A stretch of DNA of 64,000 nt. Source: Triplophysa rosa (lineage: Eukaryota; Chordata; Actinopteri; Cypriniformes; Nemacheilidae). This document shows positions 1 to 11,681 of this stretch, in pieces. The stretch spans positions 12,958,807 through 13,022,806 of the forward strand of contig NC_079906.1 of NCBI RefSeq assembly GCF_024868665.1, written 5' to 3'. A program made the position numbers and the translations under genes. Every line of letters begins with the position of its first letter. The stretch's first letter is position 1. The notes beneath the pieces are model-generated. The model did not search any database, had not been told where the DNA came from, and was given only the letters and a program-made list of their open reading frames with translations.

Positions 1-1135
1 TTCTCACAAAAAGAGATTCCTCTCTCCCTGGGTGTTTTTCACAGCTGCTCTCACCCTCTACACGACGGTGGTCGGCAACTCGACATTGCGTCACGGAGAG
101 ACGCAATGTCGGGCATACTCAGCAGCCCTCAGCACTCTCGATCCGACGGTGTGTTGAACTGCATCATCGCCAGGCAGGTAAGTCAGCTGAGCCGATCTCC
201 TCCCCGGGGACTTCCCCACGGCGAGGGATCCACACTGCTAGCCATCGAACCACCCCCCGGGGGATCGATGTCTCGGTCCCTGTGAGCCTGGTTAGAGCTG
301 CCCAAACCGTCACGGTGGCTAGGGAAGACTATCCGTCTCGGCTACGCGATCCACTTCGCCAGACGCCCGCCCAAGTTTCGGGGCATCCTCTCCACCTCAG
401 TCAGAGGCAAGGGTGCTCCCGTGCTTTGGGCCGAGGTCACCACCCTTCTGGCGAAGGAAGCGATCAAACTCGTCCCTCCAGCCGAGATGTTCAGCGGGTA
501 CCCTGAACACGCACCTACACAAGCTGCCATTCAGGATGCTCACGCAGAAGCGCATCCTGACGTTTATCAGATGTCAAGATTGGTTCATGGCAATCGAACT
601 GAAGGACGCGTACTTTCATGTCTCGATCCTCCCTCGTCATCGACCGTTCTTGCGGTTCGCTTTCGAGGGACAGGCACACACTCCTCCCATGAGTTCTCCC
701 CTGCCGGCGAGACCATGTTGGTGTCTCCACTGAATTCCTCCCTACGGCAGGAAGTGGCCTCCGTAGCGCGTTTCCTCAGTGAGGAAATAGCACTTCCCCA
801 GTGGACCTTACGGTGCCGGGCGGCTTCTCGCCGTTAGAGAAGAAGGCCTCCACCCGTGACGGCCGGTGGCAGGGGCTTCCCACCTTCGGTCAAAAAGCTC
901 TGGGACTCCCTACCTCTCCACTGGACGGTTACAATTTCATGCTAGCGCTCACATCTGACACGCTTAGACTAGTCAGCATCGCTTGCTAGAGATTGTGACG
1001 CGGCACAGCGCCGTGGTGTGTTCCATAGGAACCCCATCTGTCGGTTCGACACAACGTCGAGAGACCGACAGAAAGGGAACGTCTTGGTTACGGATGTAAC
1101 CTCTGTTCCCTGATGGAGGGAACGAGACATTGTGT
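1..1135 (+). mobile_element. DIRS-type retrotransposon remnant (truncated at window start)
   Basis: The left edge carries a decayed DIRS-like (tyrosine-recombinase class) retrotransposon. It includes a short hairpin at about 84-112, where an arm containing GACATTGCGTC is matched by GACGCAATGTC, then reverse transcriptase fragments at 285-690. Sequence typical of the 3' part of fish DIRS copies follows at about 980-1135 and leads into the inverted repeat at 1029-1412. The stretch is more GC-rich than the DNA after 1.4 kb. The element begins before the window and its right limit is approximate. No recombinase domain could be read. Confidence 0.6.
285..733 (+). pseudogene. DIRS-type reverse transcriptase fragment, frameshifted and internally deleted
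   Basis: In a healthy element this would be the reverse transcriptase that copies the retrotransposon RNA. Two frames must be combined to read it. From about 285 to 505 one frame gives a linker with the run FARRPPKFRG followed by LLAKEAIKLVPPAEM, which is typical of the region just before the RT palm in fish DIRS elements. From about 510 to 690 another frame continues with LPFRMLTQKRIL, then QDWFMAIELKDAYFHVSI and RPFLRFAFEG. The latter contains the first catalytic aspartate block (LKDAYFHV). After about 690 the similarity stops, so the YxDD box and the RNase H and recombinase domains are missing. A frameshift or deletion near 505-515 and the early loss of homology make this a non-functional relic. 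The assignment to DIRS rather than another RT class rests on recognised motifs only. Confidence 0.65.
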
Positions 1136-1412
1136 CCTTCATGCCATAACGCTGGCTGCACACTGCAGCAGTCGAGAGATGCTCTCAGGCTCCTCAGCCC
1201 AAAAGGTGAATGAATGCAGCACGCCGTCTTCCTTTTATACCCGGATATCCGGGGCGGAGTCCGGCATGCAAATTTCATTTGCCAATTTCATTGGCCTTTT
1301 CAAAAGTTAGTCTGAAGACGATAGGTTCTCAAGTCAAACCCCATCTGTCGGTTCGACACAACGTCTCGTTCCCTCCATCAGGGAACAGAGGTTACATCCG
1401 TAACCAAGACGA
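1029..1412. repeat. Long inverted repeat of DIRS-type terminal sequence
   Basis: About 50 bases at 1079-1128 (starting CGTCTTGGTTACGGATG) recur as a near-perfect reverse complement at 1363-1412. A second motif, CCCATCTGTCGGTTCGACA, occurs twice in the same orientation, at about 1031 and 1340. The spacer of about 235 bases carries no recognisable gene. DIRS elements end in inverted repeats, so this is best read as the terminal part of the adjoining element, possibly rearranged. It could also be an independent hairpin MITE that shares those ends. Confidence 0.6.
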
Positions 1413-2589
1413 TATATTGCATGCAGAAATAGCAACTTTTATTCAAATGTGTGCCTTTTTATTACCTAAAATTCAGTCTTATTGACTTTTCTCTGTTTGC
1501 CTGTGCTCTTATTGATCGAGACTAAACCTCTTGATATTCCCAGAAAATTCACAGCATAAAACGCTCTTTTCCTTTAAATGATAAGAGTTCATCTCTTACA
1601 TTTCCCACTCGCTGTGGACAAAGAGAGGAAAGAACAGGCTCAATAAAACCTCAGCCACCACACATCATTTATTACAGATATGCATGAAGCTACATACTCA
1701 TATTTCATGAAAATATTTGTGTATATAACCCACACGTGTACACACATATGTGCACACACCATTTATCCAACACAATCTCACCACAAACACTATTTTACGA
1801 GGCTACTTTGCACAAATGTGCACAATCTCTAGTCTGTCTGAAAGTACGATTTGCTTTTACACCATGCAGTAATAGTTAGGTTTAGAGGGGGGGTTAGGGG
1901 AGGGGCTTCAGTGTTCCACATTCTGCTAATCATACTTTTTTGTATGATTAGCGGCATACAAATTCATGCTAACTCATAAAGTAGTTTCGAAGTCCCATGA
2001 GATTAGGCTTCATTTGTCACAGATATGCAAATATCTGTGTATGTACAGTTAACCTACAGTACACTATATAATGTATTCGTATTCTCATTTGCGTTAACAT
2101 GCAAAGTTTCCAATTGCCTTTCTTTCCCAGAAAGAAACTAATATTGAGAGTTTTCTTTAATTACTTGACACCCAGTAGAGCTCATTTTTCCATATTGGAA
2201 ATAAAAACAGTAACAGTATGTAAGAAATTTACATACATAATACATAAGGTTTATGTATTGTTGGCCTTAAAATAATCTTTAAATTCAGTTTGAGATATTG
2301 TCTAGATGAGATGACATTACTGGAGTCTTTTTCTCAGGTAAACAATCTCTTTGATAAAAGTTTGTATTTGCTCTCCATGTAATCTCTGTGCTGTTTCGAA
2401 GAAACGACTGAGACATTAAAGAGGTCTCATTTGTGAATTTTCTTTCCTACGGGTCTCCCTTTGTCTCTCATGCACGCTCGAGCGTATACTGTAACAAATT
2501 TCTGTAGTTTTTACAGCATTACTGTATACAGCAGGTTGCTGTAGATCTGCAAAGCATTGTGGGAAAATTTTGGTGGCAGGAAAATTCTA
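1413..2589. other. AT-rich noncoding DNA, possible small MITE at about 1770-2010
   Basis: No coding signal was found. A segment from about 1770 to 2010 starts near ACAATCTCA and ends near CATGAGATTA. It contains a GGTTAGGGG-type stretch and the short palindrome CATACTTTTTTGTATG, an arrangement common in fish non-autonomous elements. Boundaries and family are uncertain. The remainder is AT-rich and featureless to me. Confidence 0.3.
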
Positions 2590-3163
2590 CAGTAAATATG
2601 TTTATGCTGTGAATCATTATATAGTAATTTTTTATTTATTTTTTTGTCAGCACAAATCTGAAGAGACTCGACAGATTCTTCAAAATCTTGACCAGCAAAG
2701 TATTTTTTTCTAATTTGTATCATTATTTGTTGCTATTATTGTTTATTTAGCGCAGTTTCCTCTTGTCAGGTTATCTATGTATGTGAGTGCGCTGGGAGAG
2801 ATAGCGAGAGAACAACATAGACATGAGCTGATATGATAGCGTGTGCATAACATAAACGTTTTGCTCATAATAATATATTTCTTATCTGGCAAGATTTTAT
2901 TGATAACATCTTCAGTTTGGCAAAGGATTCATGCTGCTGGATAAAAAATAAACCGGAATTGTGTAACTTACAGTAAATATATTTATCCTGTGAATCATTA
3001 TAGGCCTACAGTAATTTTTAACAGATTTTTTATCAGTACAACTCTTAAGAGACTCTACATATATTATTTGTTTCCATTATTGTTCATTTAGTGCAGTTTC
3101 CTCTTGTCAAGTTGTCTGTGCGATGTATTTTTACGAGTGCTCTGGCTGCTGGGAGAGATAGCG
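2590..3163. repeat. Imperfect direct duplication (about 200-bp units)
   Basis: The segment 2590-2806 (from ACAGTAAATATGTTTATGC to GGGAGAGATAGCG) is repeated in the same orientation at 2970-3163 (ACAGTAAATATATTTATCC to the same GGGAGAGATAGCG). The copies share the run GCAGTTTCCTCTTGTCA and differ by scattered substitutions and small indels. The separating 160 bases are AT-rich. The duplicated unit may belong to a larger element with ACAGTAA-type ends, but it encodes nothing that I recognise. Confidence 0.6.
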
Positions 3164-4644
3164 ACAGGGACTGTGTCTGTGTGTATGTTATGTGTGTGTT
3201 TGTGTGTAACGTTAGCCATGTGAAGGAAACCGATAAGTTACTGAAGTGTGCTGAGCTGAAAGAAAACGCAATAACAGGTAAGACTTTTAAAGAGTTTTAA
3301 TGGTTAAACATTTCATATTCTTTATAAGATCCATTGCAGGGCAAGCTGCAGCAACCAACGTCTGAGAATAACGGGGGCTTTGTGCGAAAAATGCCCTCAA
3401 AATTCAACATAAAAGGCAAAAAAATGCCCTTGAATAATACAACTAAAAGTGTTATAACTCTTACGATTAAAGTGAAATGTGAATAAAGTGTCATTACATC
3501 TGATCACTGTGCATATTTCTTTTACATGTGTTATTTACAGCGGTGAGCCTTACAACCTGTCATAGTCTCGGCGCATGAACGGAATGGCCAATCAGAAGTT
3601 TAGATGAGTCACCGCTTGCTTATAAAAACAACAGGTTGCAGATACGATGTAAGTCAGATTAATTTATAATGGAAGTTTAATGCAGTCAACCTCATTCATT
3701 ATAACACAAGATTATAACTGCAGTCATTTACTTTTTCAGTTATGAGTTTTTAAGTTTTGTTTATTCCCAGTTTGAAAAAAAATGTTTTTATGCTACTAAA
3801 AGATGTATTAATGCAAAAACAGCAATATCACCCATAAACTATTTGTCTTTATAGTCAATAAGAATGAACTGTAAGAATGGCATGCTAAACTATTTTAACA
3901 TATTCTATTATTCGACAATAATCATGATTAAAATATCAGTATATCAGTAATATTAAGAGAATGTTTTTAATATTTCAGTCCACTGTAAAGAGTGCCTGTT
4001 TCTTATATTTATTACATGTGATGTGCTCTTCTAACTCAGTTTAAAGAGAGCATCGGCCTTAAACTTTGTTTTTGTCTTTTTTTATCTTTTCATAATGTAT
4101 TCACGTGCATTTAAAATTACATTAATCTTTATTGGGTTGTGGTGTAAATACAGTTAAATACAGGTAGTCTGTGTAATAAGCCAGATGCTGCTTCTGCAGA
4201 TTGAATATCACTGAATATAATGAGTCTATGTCTTTTGTCTTTTACTGAAAGGAAGAAGACTTCGGTCCAGGAGGATGACTCCAGTTCAGGAAAAACATAC
4301 AGGACCAGAGTCAGTTACAAATAATGTAAAATAAATTGTGTTTTATACATTTCTAATTTTACAAAATAAAAAATATATTTACAAAATAAATAATGTTTAC
4401 AATCTATTTTTATGCCTTTATGCATTGTCACATGAGAAATTCAATGAAAAGTCAATAAATGTCATTTTTGTGGTAAAAGTGGTGTCTTTATTTCACAGTA
4501 CACAAAAATGAATGCAGTAATGCATGTTACACTAGTGTAATAATTGCTGTGATAAAGAACACAGCATTCTAATACTCTAATTGCAATTACAGAACTGTGA
4601 TTATTACTGTAATAAAGAATTACAGTATTTAATAGTTACTGTGA
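3164..4644. other. AT-rich noncoding DNA, no gene seen
   Basis: The two short open frames near 3100-3500 have no recognisable domain and no exon-like borders. From about 4480 to 4640 there are several CTGTGAT/ACAGTA-type motifs that may be the outer part of the palindromic element starting at 4645. Nothing else was identified. Confidence 0.5.
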
Positions 4645-5268
4645 TTAAACTTACAGTCAGCATACTGTGGAATGTTTTACAGCAACTTACTTGCCAATAC
4701 GCCCTTTTCACAATGACGTCACTTAACTTCCGCCTTTTCGAAAAGCAATGTATCATAACATCCGTCTTGCAACAAACAAGAAGAAGAAGAAGAAGAACTT
4801 CCATTTTGCCGTCACGCTGGAATTTAACAACAGTGAAAAAAACTGACAGAACACGTATTCAAGTACTTATCCTAGCACCTTCGCTAACACAAAAAGAAAA
4901 CAAAACACTTAAAATCAAACAGGTCCTGTTCAATGAAGAATTTGTATCCTTTCTGTAGCTTTGATCTTGTTGTTAGCGAAAATTTGTCTGCAAGACGTTG
5001 TACATCATCTAGACGTATTTGTGGCAGATGTGCAAGCCACTTGGTAAACTCCATTCTGAGGTGCTACCGGAAGTAACTTCTTGAGTTTTACTGGCGGTTG
5101 GCAAACCAGCTTAAAGGTGCATTACCACCACTTTATGAACTGGAGTGCTAGCGGAAGTAACGATACACTGCTTCGCGGCAGAACGGAAGATGCGTGACGT
5201 CATGTGAAAATGGCGTATTGCTGCCAGCAAGTTGCTGTAAATTTCACAGTATTCTTTTAACAGTGTAC
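4645..5268. mobile_element. Palindromic MITE with about 110-bp inverted repeats
   Basis: The left arm (about 4645-4755, containing TTTACAGCAACTTACTTGC then AATACGCC and TGACGTCA) matches the reverse complement of about 5158-5262 (GCAAGTTGCTGTAAA, GGCGTATT, TGACGTCA). Both arms carry the CRE-like palindrome TGACGTCA. The internal spacer includes a short (AAG)n tract at about 4779-4797 and no transposase. Structure supports a non-autonomous DNA transposon. The superfamily is not determined because a clear TSD could not be fixed. Confidence 0.7.
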
Positions 5269-6345
5269 ACATTTAACTCGGCCTCCCTCGCACAAACACA
5301 TGGGCTCTAGGATGAATCTACTGCCATTCTTTTCAGTGAGTGCAGTGAAATGAGATAGTTGTCCCCCGAGGACAAGAGTTTCTTTCAGCGTCTAAGAGTT
5401 TGTGTGGGAGTCTTGAGAGTTTTATGTTAGTGACTGAAAGTCTCTTTTTAATATCCGTGAAGGAAGGATGAAATTGGGTGGAATGAGAGGAAGTAAAGCA
5501 CGCAGAATGGTTTGATGGTGAGCATGGATTACATTTATATATTTGATGCTCCAACCTCTCTCTCTTTGTCTGTCTAGCCTTGAGGTCAGACTTTTGTCTG
5601 GTGTGTTGACCTCTTCATGCTCTGGGATTCTGGGATGTGTTTTCTCCTTTCAGTAATCATTTCCTCCAAGGCAGATAGAATTATAACATCCCAGCGGAGC
5701 ATTTTACACATTGTTACAAAACTCCACAGCTGGTGAAATGTTTACGTAGAAAGACAGACTGCTTTTTGAGCTCTATAAGGGGAAATTATGAACAAAACAG
5801 CCATGGACAAGATATATACATAGTATAATGCTGTATAACAACGTGTTAAATTTGAAATGGTATGTTATCAGTGTTTTAGATCCTATAAATATTAAAATTG
5901 TTAGTAATATCACAATTACAGAGACAAGACCGGGTCTCTAGGTTTTCTTACTACAGCCTCACTGTAAACTTAAAACTATGGTAGGGAGGCCATTTTATTG
6001 TATTGTTCCAATCTTGTGGAATTAACTTGTTATGGTTATTGTTTGTTATTGTGATTATTTTCTAGGTAGTAGTGTTTTATTGTTTAATTGTTATTTTATG
6101 TTGTAATTAAATAATAATAATTATTATTATTATTGTTTTGTTGTTGAATTTGTGTGGATGTATATTTAAAATATGTGCATATATATTTAAACATATTAAT
6201 AATATCATATAAAATATGAGTTAAAAGGAACACGAGTTAAAAGGGCACGTTGTGTCATAAAGAGGGGAACAAAAAAAACATTGTGATAGATTATACAATG
6301 TTATTCAAAAATTGTCATTTTCTGGGGTAATTTAACCGTACACTC
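5269..6345. other. Noncoding DNA, no gene seen
   Basis: This is AT-rich single-copy-looking sequence with a short (ATT)n tract at about 6110-6135. Open frames here are short and show no domain, so I see no supportable feature. Confidence 0.5.
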
Positions 6346-7028
6346 AAGTGCTTTTCACACTGCGCTTAACCCCGGGTTATCTTCATTCTAAATCCCGCTT
6401 TTAACCCCGGGTAAACGAACGTTTCACACTTGTAATTTTGAAGCAGGGTTATCCCCATATTTTACCCGGGGTTATGAAACCCTGCACCGAAGCAGGGTTA
6501 GCACCGCTTCTGCAGGGTTAATCCTGCATTGCGGTGCCAAATGTGTGCAGTGTGAAACGAAGCGGGGTTAGAATGATACGACCAGACACTTCGCAACGGA
6601 CACCCAATCAAAAACTGAACAGCGCTTACCTCATTTTCACAAGCTGTGCACAGTCACAGAAACTCTCTGTGCTGTGTAAACAATCCTTTGACTTTTTTAT
6701 TTATTTGAGTAAGTAACGTCTTAGGAGGCTTAAAACAGCCAAAAAGGATTTGCGAGGTGTCATTTTTCCCTGGGTGCGGTACAACGAGGTATTCAGTTAT
6801 TTAAATTGACCACGCACTATTATTCAGTCAGTTTGATGCTGCAGTATTTATCCAATCATGACTGTTTACACCGCAAATAAGAATTTTAAACCAGGGTAGG
6901 GTTTAGTGATGTACAGTGTGAAACATCAGAGGTTATCTCTTAACCCCTGGTAAATAATAAGCAATGGGAAACGTGAAACAGATAAGATTCTGTTTACCGA
7001 TTAACGATTTCAAGTGTGAAAAGCGCTT
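6346..7028. mobile_element. Non-autonomous DNA transposon (AAGTGCTTTTCACAC ends)
   Basis: The left end AAGTGCTTTTCACACTGCG is matched in reverse complement by AAGTGTGAAAAGCGCTT at 7012-7028. Inside, repeated subterminal CCCGGGTTA/GCAGGGTTA motifs occur near the left end and CCCTGGTAAA near the right, as expected for transposase-binding subterminal repeats. There is no coding remnant. The element abuts the hairpin MITE that follows. Confidence 0.65.
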
Positions 7029-7282
7029 CTTAAAAATAAAGGTGCTTCAAAAGGTTCTTCGATGCCATAGAAGAACCTTTTTTGTCTAAATGGTTCCATA
7101 AAGAACCTTTAACATCCGAAGAACCTTTCTGTTTCACAAAAGGTTCTTTGTGGTGAAAAAAGGTTCTTCAGATTATGAAAAGGTAAGAAAGGTTCTTTAA
7201 AGAACCTTTGACTAAATGGTTCTTTGTGGAACCAAAAAAGGTTCTTCTATGGCATCACTGTGACGAACCTTTATTTTTAAGA
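7029..7282. mobile_element. Hairpin MITE of GGTTCTT repeats, copy 1
   Basis: The whole 250-bp unit is an inverted repeat built from AAGGTTCTT/AAGAACCTT words. The left end CTTAAAAATAAAGGTGCTTC is mirrored by GAACCTTTATTTTTAAG at the right end, and the blocks GATGCCATAG and CTATGGCATC are also mirrored. It is a common fish-type foldback element. A diverged second copy lies at 10511-10746. Confidence 0.75.
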
Positions 7283-8944
7283 GTGTAGCAGTTGAGTTTG
7301 ACCCTGCTATGGATTAAAAATAACTCTAAAAAACAAAAAAGACTTCAGTGTATGTAAATCTTTTTTAATATACATACAGTATACCAGTGTAAGTTTTTTT
7401 CAAATGAACAACCAAGATGAACAATTAATTGTAAAGAAAATCTGTTAATTCTGTTAAATCTGTTAATCTGTTAATATGCTGATTTCCACCCTTGAAGGTT
7501 AAAGCTTTTGAACAGAACTAATGAACTCTTTAACATCTATTTATGAAAGCCAATGGTGTATTTCACTCCTAATTACAGTCTGTATGAGAATGTGTCAAAC
7601 ACGTGTGACCTGTTGCCAGCTGATTGACTCAGTGTTCAATGTTTTTCTCTGTAATGGAGATGTAAAATTCAATTCAATGTGTGTGTGTGCCTGCGTGTCC
7701 CATGGGTCTACAGCTCTATTTATAAACGCTGTTCTCTTTACCCAAATAGAAATAATCATGTTTAAATGTATATTCTACTAGATAATCTTTTCGACATTTC
7801 CATAAATTTAACTGATTTATGTCAGATAATTATTCAATGTTTAGCAATTTTATTTTAACTTATTTGAAAAAGAAAAAAATCACTAAATCAATTGTTTTAT
7901 TGGTCCAGCCTCAGTGACTTTAAATCACTCTCTGGGTTATGGTGTGATGATGATAGTAATAACCCTCCATAAATATTACACATTTAAAACCGCTTGCACA
8001 AATGTTGAAATGAGCTGTACTTTAAGATGTCACTTTTCACGGTCTTGTTTCATCATTTGGAGAGAGAGAGAGTGTGAGAGGTGAAACTGAGGTTATTTCT
8101 ATGGCTAATTTAAAAGCAAATTTCTTAAAGTGGAACGTTAAATTGCGGATAGGACACGGCTGCTGATCCTCGGTGCCAAATGAGCGTCTTTTCTAAGCGT
8201 CACATTATTAAGCAGCGCTGGTGTGGAGGACTTAAAATGTTTTTCCAGCTATTGCAGTTATTTAGCTCCCGTTGGAATCAACGAATTCAGAGTGACATGA
8301 TTCATCTGAATAATAAATCTTTCATTTGCTGTAATGTAATGAGACTCTGACAGGAGAAAAGAACTTCCTATTAGACTTATGAGACAGACTCAAAGTGACA
8401 ACACATATTTGAGGGGTTTTCGCAAGAGTTCTGATTGGTCAATCGCTGGATTTTGTTGTATATTTTTTGTAATGATCTCTAAATTGTATAATTGACATCC
8501 TTTGTGCTTGTTTCTTAAAAAGTACATGCATCCAATTAAAATGTGGAGCCAAACATCCGCTTTATAATTTCCAAAGCTTAACCATCTGACTGTACAGTGT
8601 CACTGCTTAATTATTTTTAATTAAGGATGTGAAAGCACAATTTCTCCTAAATAAATAAAAAGAGGACAAAATATAGCTTTTTTAGGGACAACAAGACCCT
8701 GTTAGGTTTTAAGTCGTACCTCATCCTGGAAGAAAGTGCTGCACAAAGTAAATAATTAGCAGCTTTAGAAAGTCAACAAGTTTAACAAGAGCCTCTGCGG
8801 TTGAGTTCCATCCCACGGTTGTTTTCCTAAAACAGAAATAGGATTATTTAGTAACATTATTAGTATGAGGGACTCTAGCATGACTGAAGATAAAACATTT
8901 CTTTTTTAGTATTGCTCAGAGGTTGCTTTTTCAAAGCACAGTAG
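7283..8944. other. Noncoding DNA with a candidate conserved block at about 8090-8360
   Basis: No gene was found. The 8090-8360 stretch stands out by its balanced composition, lack of repeats and several homeodomain-like ATTA/TAAT cores beside CATTTGC and GATTCAT words. This is the look of vertebrate conserved noncoding elements, but conservation itself cannot be seen from one sequence. A short GA tract lies at about 8060-8075. Confidence 0.3.
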
Positions 8945-9169
8945 ACCCCGGGTTTCACAGACAAGGTTTAAGACTAGTCCCTGACTAAAATTAATGTGTG
9001 ACCTGTTTTATCTGAATATAACTTGCCCATAAATATCTTAAAAAATATTGTTTTGTCTCAAGATGCACACCAGTAATGTATTCTTCTAAGGCATTTTTAT
9101 AAAAGCGACATAAATATCAACTAAGGCATAGTCCTGGTTTAAGCTAAGCCGTGTCTGTGAAACCGGGCC
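8945..9169. mobile_element. MITE with GGTTTCACAGAC terminal inverted repeats
   Basis: The left end GACCCCGGGTTTCACAGAC is mirrored by GTCTGTGAAACCGGGCC at 9151-9169. Subterminal AGACTAGTCCCTGACT and AGTCCTGGTTTAAGC are partly complementary. The interior TGTCTCAAGATGCAC is shared (reverse complement) with the related element at 35933-36153. No coding content. Confidence 0.7.
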
Positions 9170-10510
9170 TTAATGTTCTAAGTTCTAATATTTTACTGAA
9201 GTATCAACTATGCCTCAGATGTTTCTCCTTAAAATCCTTTCTTTGGAAGAAAACACTGACTTTCGTATTTTGGCAGAAATTCTAAATTACCAAATGGGTT
9301 TGATCGATGATTCGTCTGGGTGATGACCTGAGTGTGCGAGACAGATCGATGCAGGTGTGGATAATGTAACTGTAATTAATATAAAGCTTTGTGTGATTGC
9401 ATTAGTGCATTGCCTGTTTAAGTGACTACATTGATTATTCAGACTCTGAACGATATAAACGAGTTAATAATCCTCTAAATTCTAATAGAAACACAAGAGC
9501 TACCACAACATACCATAGACCAGGGAAAGGCAATAAACACAGATTAATAATGGTCCTATTTGAACTCAGTTGACTTGTAAAAACGAAACTTTTCAGTGAG
9601 CTCAAGAAAACAGAAACCTACAGGCCTACAAACATGGGGATTATTCCTTGTTGCCGTGGAAATATACAGTACATCATTATATCTTATAGCTTGTTGTACA
9701 GAGGCCTACACTATGCAAGTGGAAACTACGTATGCCTTCATAATCCATCTTTAGTAAAGATGGGAGATGCCTTCTAATAGTCTAAGAGAGAATTTCAGAG
9801 TGAGAATCATCAAAACTTTCTTCACTAAATTCACTTAAACTGTTAAGATGAGGTTATTTAATAGAAATTTGGGTTCTCATTCTGACACTTATTTACACAA
9901 GATATGTTTATTTCAAATTGTCTGTGATGGTAAGGTGTGATCTCAAACTGAGTAGTGGTTACCTTGAGAAATGACATCCTCAGGGATGTTGAAACACTGC
10001 GTGAAACTTGCCTTTAAACTTTTGAGAGAAATTTTAAGCCACCGTATGTGTAAGCATATGACAGCTGCTTCAAATTGGAGGCAGTAAATTATGCTGCTTC
10101 ATAATTTTTGCCAAAATTGGATGCAGCATCATGTGGATAAGGTAATCCTAAAGTGTCAGCAGAAAAAATACACCTACAGTATGTGTAAAGACTTGAGGGA
10201 AATGCTGTTTATCAATATAAGTAGTTCTATATTTAATACTGAAAAGAGTCGGAAGGAAATGGTAACTGTAAGTTAATGTAAGATTACCTATAATACTCCA
10301 AAACCAATAAATTATTGGTTGGTGCAATAAAATCATAGAAACCAATAACATTTCCAAAACATATTTGGGATATGAAAGCTCTTTCACGTAGTTCCATGAG
10401 TTTGGTGTAAGCTGTGAGGGAAAGAAGCTATAAGAAAAGTTATACAAATATTTGATTTTATATCATAAATTCAACATAAATGCATTTTCTCAAGAAGTTG
10501 TTATCTGCTT
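9170..10510. other. Noncoding DNA, no gene seen
   Basis: Single-copy-looking AT-rich DNA. The two overlapping open frames near 10090-10450 lie on opposite strands and neither shows a recognisable domain. I see no supportable feature. Confidence 0.5.
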
Positions 10511-10746
10511 TCTTAGAAAAAAAGGTGCTGTATAAAAGGTTCTTCACCGTGATGTCATTTAGGAACCATTTTCATTCCCCAAAGAACCTTTAACTTTAAT
10601 TTTCTTTCTTTTTAATAATAAAGAACCTTTTTCTACTACTTTTATGAAACAGAAAGGTTCTTCAGATTATAAAGATTCTTCACGGAAGCATTCATGCAAA
10701 AATAATTCTCCTATGGCATCATGAAGCACCTTTATTAAGAATGTGT
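10511..10746. mobile_element. Hairpin MITE of GGTTCTT repeats, copy 2 (diverged)
   Basis: It has the same word structure as 7029-7282: AAAAGGTTCTTCACC at the left, AAAGAACCTTT in the middle, and CTATGGCATC followed by AGCACCTTTATTAAGA at the right. It is more diverged and less perfectly paired than copy 1, so probably an older insertion. Confidence 0.65.
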
Positions 10747-11377
10747 ATGTTGGTTTCAACATATAACAAAGCTCATTTAAAATTCATGGTTAAATTGTTC
10801 AAATTGCTGTTTAATGGTTTGTTCTGTGTTCATAATACTATAGTGTAATACTATACAAACAGGGGCGTAGCTACATGGTGGCCATGGGTGACCACAGCTA
10901 CCCCTGAATGATGGATGGCCACCTAACTGGCCACCTCTGTTGTGCGAAGCAGTTTTAAGATGCGTGTCGGAGTTTAAGGAGTGCTGCGCAGATCATTACT
11001 GCAAATGATAGCTAGCAAATTGTTTTAAAATAATGTTAGCACATGAAAGGATTGCAAATAAATTGTTTACTTTACGTTCTTTGTGTATGTTTTTGACCAG
11101 CCACCTATGTGTAATGAAGAATTGGTGTAAATTACAGTAGAAGTTAAAGAATTTCTGTCTGTAAGGATTTTTTGGTCACCCTAATAAAATCACTTGGTCT
11201 TACCTGGCCAAGTATACAAACAAATAAAAGTTTTAATAAAAGGCAGATTTCAGGAAAGGTTGCAATAAAGGCACAATTATGGATAATATATAAAAATTCA
11301 ATGAAATTCATATACTGACATTTAGTGCGATCATACACCTTAACACAATTAAACCCAACAGACAAAAACATTTACTA
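10747..11377. other. Noncoding DNA with a repeat-like patch at about 10860-10960
   Basis: The patch beginning AGGGGCGTAGCTACATGG contains a local inverted repeat (GTAGCTACATGGTGGCCA with GGTGACCACAGCTAC and TGGATGGCCACC). A similar AGGGGCGCAGATGTG start occurs at about 42827. Both may be ends of one DNA-transposon family. No gene seen. Confidence 0.35.
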
Positions 11378-11681
11378 TTAAAGTTCACCCAAAAATGAAA
11401 ATTCTGTCATTATTTACTCAAACATTTCAAACATTTATGACACAAAAGAAGATATTTTCAAGAATGTTGTTAACCGAACATCGACGGCACTCATTCACTT
11501 GCATTAGTTTTGTGTCCATACCATTGAACTGAATGGGTGCCGGCTCTGATCGGTTACCAGCTTTCTTCAAAATATCTTCTTTTGTGTTCCGCAGAAGAAA
11601 GAAAGTCATACAGGTTAGAAGTGACAAGAGGGTGAGTAAATGATGACAGAATTTTCATTTTGGGGTGAACTATCCCTTTAA
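11378..11681. mobile_element. TTAA-flanked palindromic MITE, copy 1
   Basis: It is bounded by TTAA on both sides. The left end AGTTCACCCAAAAATGAAAA and right end TTTTCATTTTGGGGTGAACT are inverted, as are the internal ACACAAAAGAAGATATTTTC and AAAATATCTTCTTTTGTGT. TTAA targets are characteristic of piggyBac/Kolobok-type transposases. The superfamily is therefore an inference and the transposase source is not in this window. Six copies or fragments lie here (also 12433, 35620, 37338, 39166 and 57929). Confidence 0.8.

Noticed and set aside
4581..4958. 125-codon open frame
   Set aside because: Spans the arm of an inverted-repeat MITE and an (AAG)n tract; no recognisable domain.
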